From Neolentinus lepideus HHB14362 ss-1 (Eukaryota > Basidiomycota > Agaricomycetes > Gloeophyllales > Gloeophyllaceae): a stretch of DNA of 61,357 nucleotides. Positions within the stretch are counted from its first letter, which is position 1. Each line of letters starts with the position of its first letter. The notes under the pieces were generated by a model. It was not told the origin of the DNA. It ran no database searches and saw only the letters and a list, made by a program, of their open reading frames with translations. The stretch lies in the NCBI GenBank assembly GCA_001632425.1, contig KV425668.1:1-61357 (forward strand), read 5' to 3'. A program made the position numbers and the translations under genes. Shown in pieces: positions 59,166-61,357 of the stretch.

Positions 59166-61357
59166 GGCCCCGTTGGCTTCTGACCCCAGAAAACGCGACT
59201 TAGGGCGATTCCGTGTGCTTCGTGGGAACAGTGACTTAGCGACTCAATAGCGCACTGTCGGTACTCTGCGCACTAGCGACCCTACGCACCAGCGACAAGG
59301 CTCTCGGCTCCTCGGTGGACTTAGGACGGCTCCTCGGTAGCTCGGACGTTGGGCGTCATTCAATCGCGTCATCGGCATTTCGGCATGCGTTGGCCGGCAT
59401 TCTTACTGCGGTCTGAACCGAGGCGGTGTCTCAGGGCACCTTTCCATATGGCGTACAGCCCGCCGTCGCCTCGGATCAGCGCAAGTTCTATTGGCGCGAC
59501 TTTCCTTATGCGTACAGTGCGCATCGACACATGGCGCGACCACAGCTATCATGACACCACCGCACCACAGAGCGGCCCCGCCCTTTATCCCTCTTTCAGC
59601 AGCATCGTGCTAGCATCGGCAGCATAGCCCGCCCCCGGATCATCAAAGAGGTGCGCCCTAACGCAAAGTCACGACGTACCTGACTGGCTCCCATCCACGG
59701 AGAGGCGCGCGTGCTAGAGTTGGTCACGCAGGTTATTGGTCGCAGGGCACATGTGGATTAGGAGCAAGGCAGTACAGGTCGTATGGATGTGAGGCTGAGC
59801 AGAGGCACAATTCGCGGTAGTAGGTAGATAGGATCGAACATGGAGTAGTCGTTCTTATGTATTTAAGCCATTACTTTACTGTCTGTACAACAAGTTATCT
59901 TCACCACACACTTCAGATCTCAGTCTTGCGTCAGAGCTTTCTTTCTAAGTCCGTCTTGCAACTCGCGTTTAGGTACTCTTGCGTACCTCCGACTTCACCC
60001 AGAGATAGCGACAGAATACACCAGCGTAGCGTCGCTGTTCGTAAGTCGCCCCTTATACGTTCCCTTCTCCAAGACAGCCCCGTGCGCTGTAGCGTAGTGC
60101 TAATCAGAGTCGATATACGTCCGAGTTAGAGATAGCGACTACCAGCAGCGCTCCACTATAGAGCGTCAAAGACCGCATAGCGCCGAACAGGAGGACTATC
60201 GTACAGCGCCCATACAGCGCCGTGCATATAGCGCTACATAGCGCATAGCGTCGCCTTAACGCTACAGACTGCCGCCGAGTAGCGACTTGGCGCCAACCTT
60301 CCTTTAGCCCCACCTATACGTCTCACCTTCACCCATCCCCTCCGAACTATCTTACCCTTCGCTACCCTGGGCCTCGCAGCCATCTGACACCAAGGGCTTT
60401 GGTGTTTTGCTTTGTGGTTGTGTCTACACTTTAGGTCTCTTTTCCGTGGGTTTCATCGTGTGTTTGTGCGTATCATTTTGGAGCCCACCGCGAGGGGAGA
60501 TTTCACGAGATGTCAGGGCACGATCAAGACGATAGCGATCTCCATAGAGAGCTCGAACAGCACCAAGAACGTTTCCTAGACCTTGTCGAAAGGGAGCGCA
60601 TTAATAGCGAAGCAATCGAGGAAGTCTACGACGCAGCAGTAGCTATCGCCAACTGTCTCTATCCAGGTCATTTCGCCCAAACACCATCCGACATCCCTCA
60701 CAGCGACTCAGAATCCTCTGAAGAGGTACCTCTGGCTTCGCTATTTCCAAGGCGCCGATCAGCTCGCATAGCTGCGCTATCTGCACCTCCTTCACAAACT
60801 GCTTCACCGCCGCCCATCTCCCCTATTGACGAACATCCAGTCCTCCCACCATCCACTCCAGAAACCATCTCCGAGACCAACCCAATGACAGATGTCAAAG
60901 CTCTCCCATCGCATCGCGACAAGGCAGCGCCGGTATTCGATCCCGAAAACCCGCGATCGCTATTACGCTACTTGGAAGATCTAGAGGATCTCTTCAAGGT
61001 GCACCTGACCCTCATAACGAACGAGGCAGACAAGAAGTGCGCCGCTGTCAAATATGTGCCTATGCACGAAGAAGAAATGTGGAAAGGGTTGCCGGAATAT
61101 GAAGACGCAGCCAAAACTTACGAGGAGTTTGTCACGGCGCTCAAAACACTATACCCGGCGGTGCGCGAAGACCAGCACTATTCCGTGGGTGACATGGATA
61201 GACTGGTTGGGGAGCGCGTATGCGTCGGTATCCACAACCTGGTGGATCTATCCACCTTCTACCGCAAGTTCCTCCTCATCACGCGTTTCCTCCGTCGCAG
61301 GGACCTTATCTCAGAGCGCGAGCAGAACCGCGCTTTCCAGCGCGCCTTCAACCAAGA
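59166..61357 (+). mobile_element. Second LTR retrotransposon, 5' part, cut by the window edge
   Basis: Gypsy-RT similarity ends abruptly near 59165. Non-coding DNA to about 60500 and a gag frame on the plus strand from 60510 follow. The non-coding part behaves like a long LTR/leader. It may start TGACCCCAG at 59178 and end near TGACA at about 60386, with a TATTTAA box at 59859. LTR borders are not proven because the other LTR is outside the window. It is dense in TAGCG/AGCG words. It interrupts the minus-strand gypsy pol, so it was probably inserted later. Confidence 0.6.
60510..61357 (+). CDS. Retrotransposon Gag protein, partial (3' end outside window)
   Basis: Open from the ATG at 60510 (MSGHDQDDSDLHRELEQ) to the window edge, at least 282 residues. 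The N-terminal coiled coil (HRELEQHQERFLDLVERER) is followed by an acidic Ser/Pro linker. A retrotransposon gag/capsid-like domain begins PVFDPENPRSLLRYLEDLED, with FVTALKTLYPAV further on. This Pro-x-Phe-Asp-x-x-Asn-Pro entry is typical of gag in basidiomycete gypsy elements. No stop codon or frameshift occurs in the visible part, in contrast to the broken pol next to it, so this copy may be young. Confidence 0.8.
   Translation, partial: MSGHDQDDSDLHRELEQHQERFLDLVERERINSEAIEEVYDAAVAIANCLYPGHFAQTPSDIPHSDSESSEEVPLASLFPRRRSARIAALSAPPSQTASPPPISPIDEHPVLPPSTPETISETNPMTDVKALPSHRDKAAPVFDPENPRSLLRYLEDLEDLFKVHLTLITNEADKKCAAVKYVPMHEEEMWKGLPEYEDAAKTYEEFVTALKTLYPAVREDQHYSVGDMDRLVGERVCVGIHNLVDLSTFYRKFLLITRFLRRRDLISEREQNRAFQRAFNQ

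Noticed and set aside
60386..60410. ACACCAAGGGCTTTGGTGT near-palindrome as a primer-binding site
   Set aside because: On the plus strand it does not begin with TGG after a proven LTR end, and the LTR end itself is not fixed.

Overview
This window looks like nuclear DNA of a filamentous basidiomycete, most likely an Agaricomycete and possibly a wood-decay polypore. Genes carry many short GT-AG introns of about 45-85 bp and even microexons. The recognisable proteins (NADP-glutamate dehydrogenase, OPT oligopeptide transporter, small GH18 chitinase, fungal proline iminopeptidase, MVP1-type sorting nexin, PRP4, APSES cell-cycle factor, F-box/LRR protein, chromodomain Ty3/gypsy retrotransposon) are standard for that group. 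The order-level placement is an inference from protein resemblance only.

Layout. 0-9.5 kb: a DUF7770-like gene (-), an alpha/beta hydrolase (+), a 529-bp hAT-like non-autonomous transposon with an 8-bp target duplication, a secreted GH18 chitinase with three microexons (+), and a small secreted basidiomycete protein (-). 10-19 kb: three minus-strand metabolic genes, namely an OPT peptide transporter, NADP-GDH and proline iminopeptidase. Together they suggest peptide import, peptide breakdown and ammonium assimilation, although nothing in the sequence shows co-regulation. 20-23 kb: a second, intronless DUF7770-like gene and a small basic hypothetical protein. 23.6-43 kb: the most distinctive region. 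It holds four plus-strand zinc-finger transcription-factor-like genes, each with a long Ser/Pro-rich or acidic N-terminus and an atypical C2HC finger at the C-terminus. They are interrupted by a divergent pair (tail-anchored membrane protein / SnoaL-like protein) and by long stretches without convincing genes. 43.5-51.2 kb: a conserved housekeeping block, with MVP1/SNX8 (-) and PRP4 (+) sharing a 145-bp divergent promoter, then MBP1-type APSES/ankyrin factor (-) convergent with PRP4. 51.5-53 kb: an F-box/LRR-like protein.

55-61.4 kb: retrotransposon territory. A minus-strand chromodomain Ty3/gypsy pol remnant is broken by three in-frame TGA codons and cut inside its reverse transcriptase. A second, plus-strand LTR-type element begins at the cut, and its intact gag frame runs off the right edge of the window.

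Exon coordinates are given where splice sites, reading phase and protein resemblance agree; spans without exon lists are approximate inside. No convincing tRNA, rRNA or CRISPR was seen.
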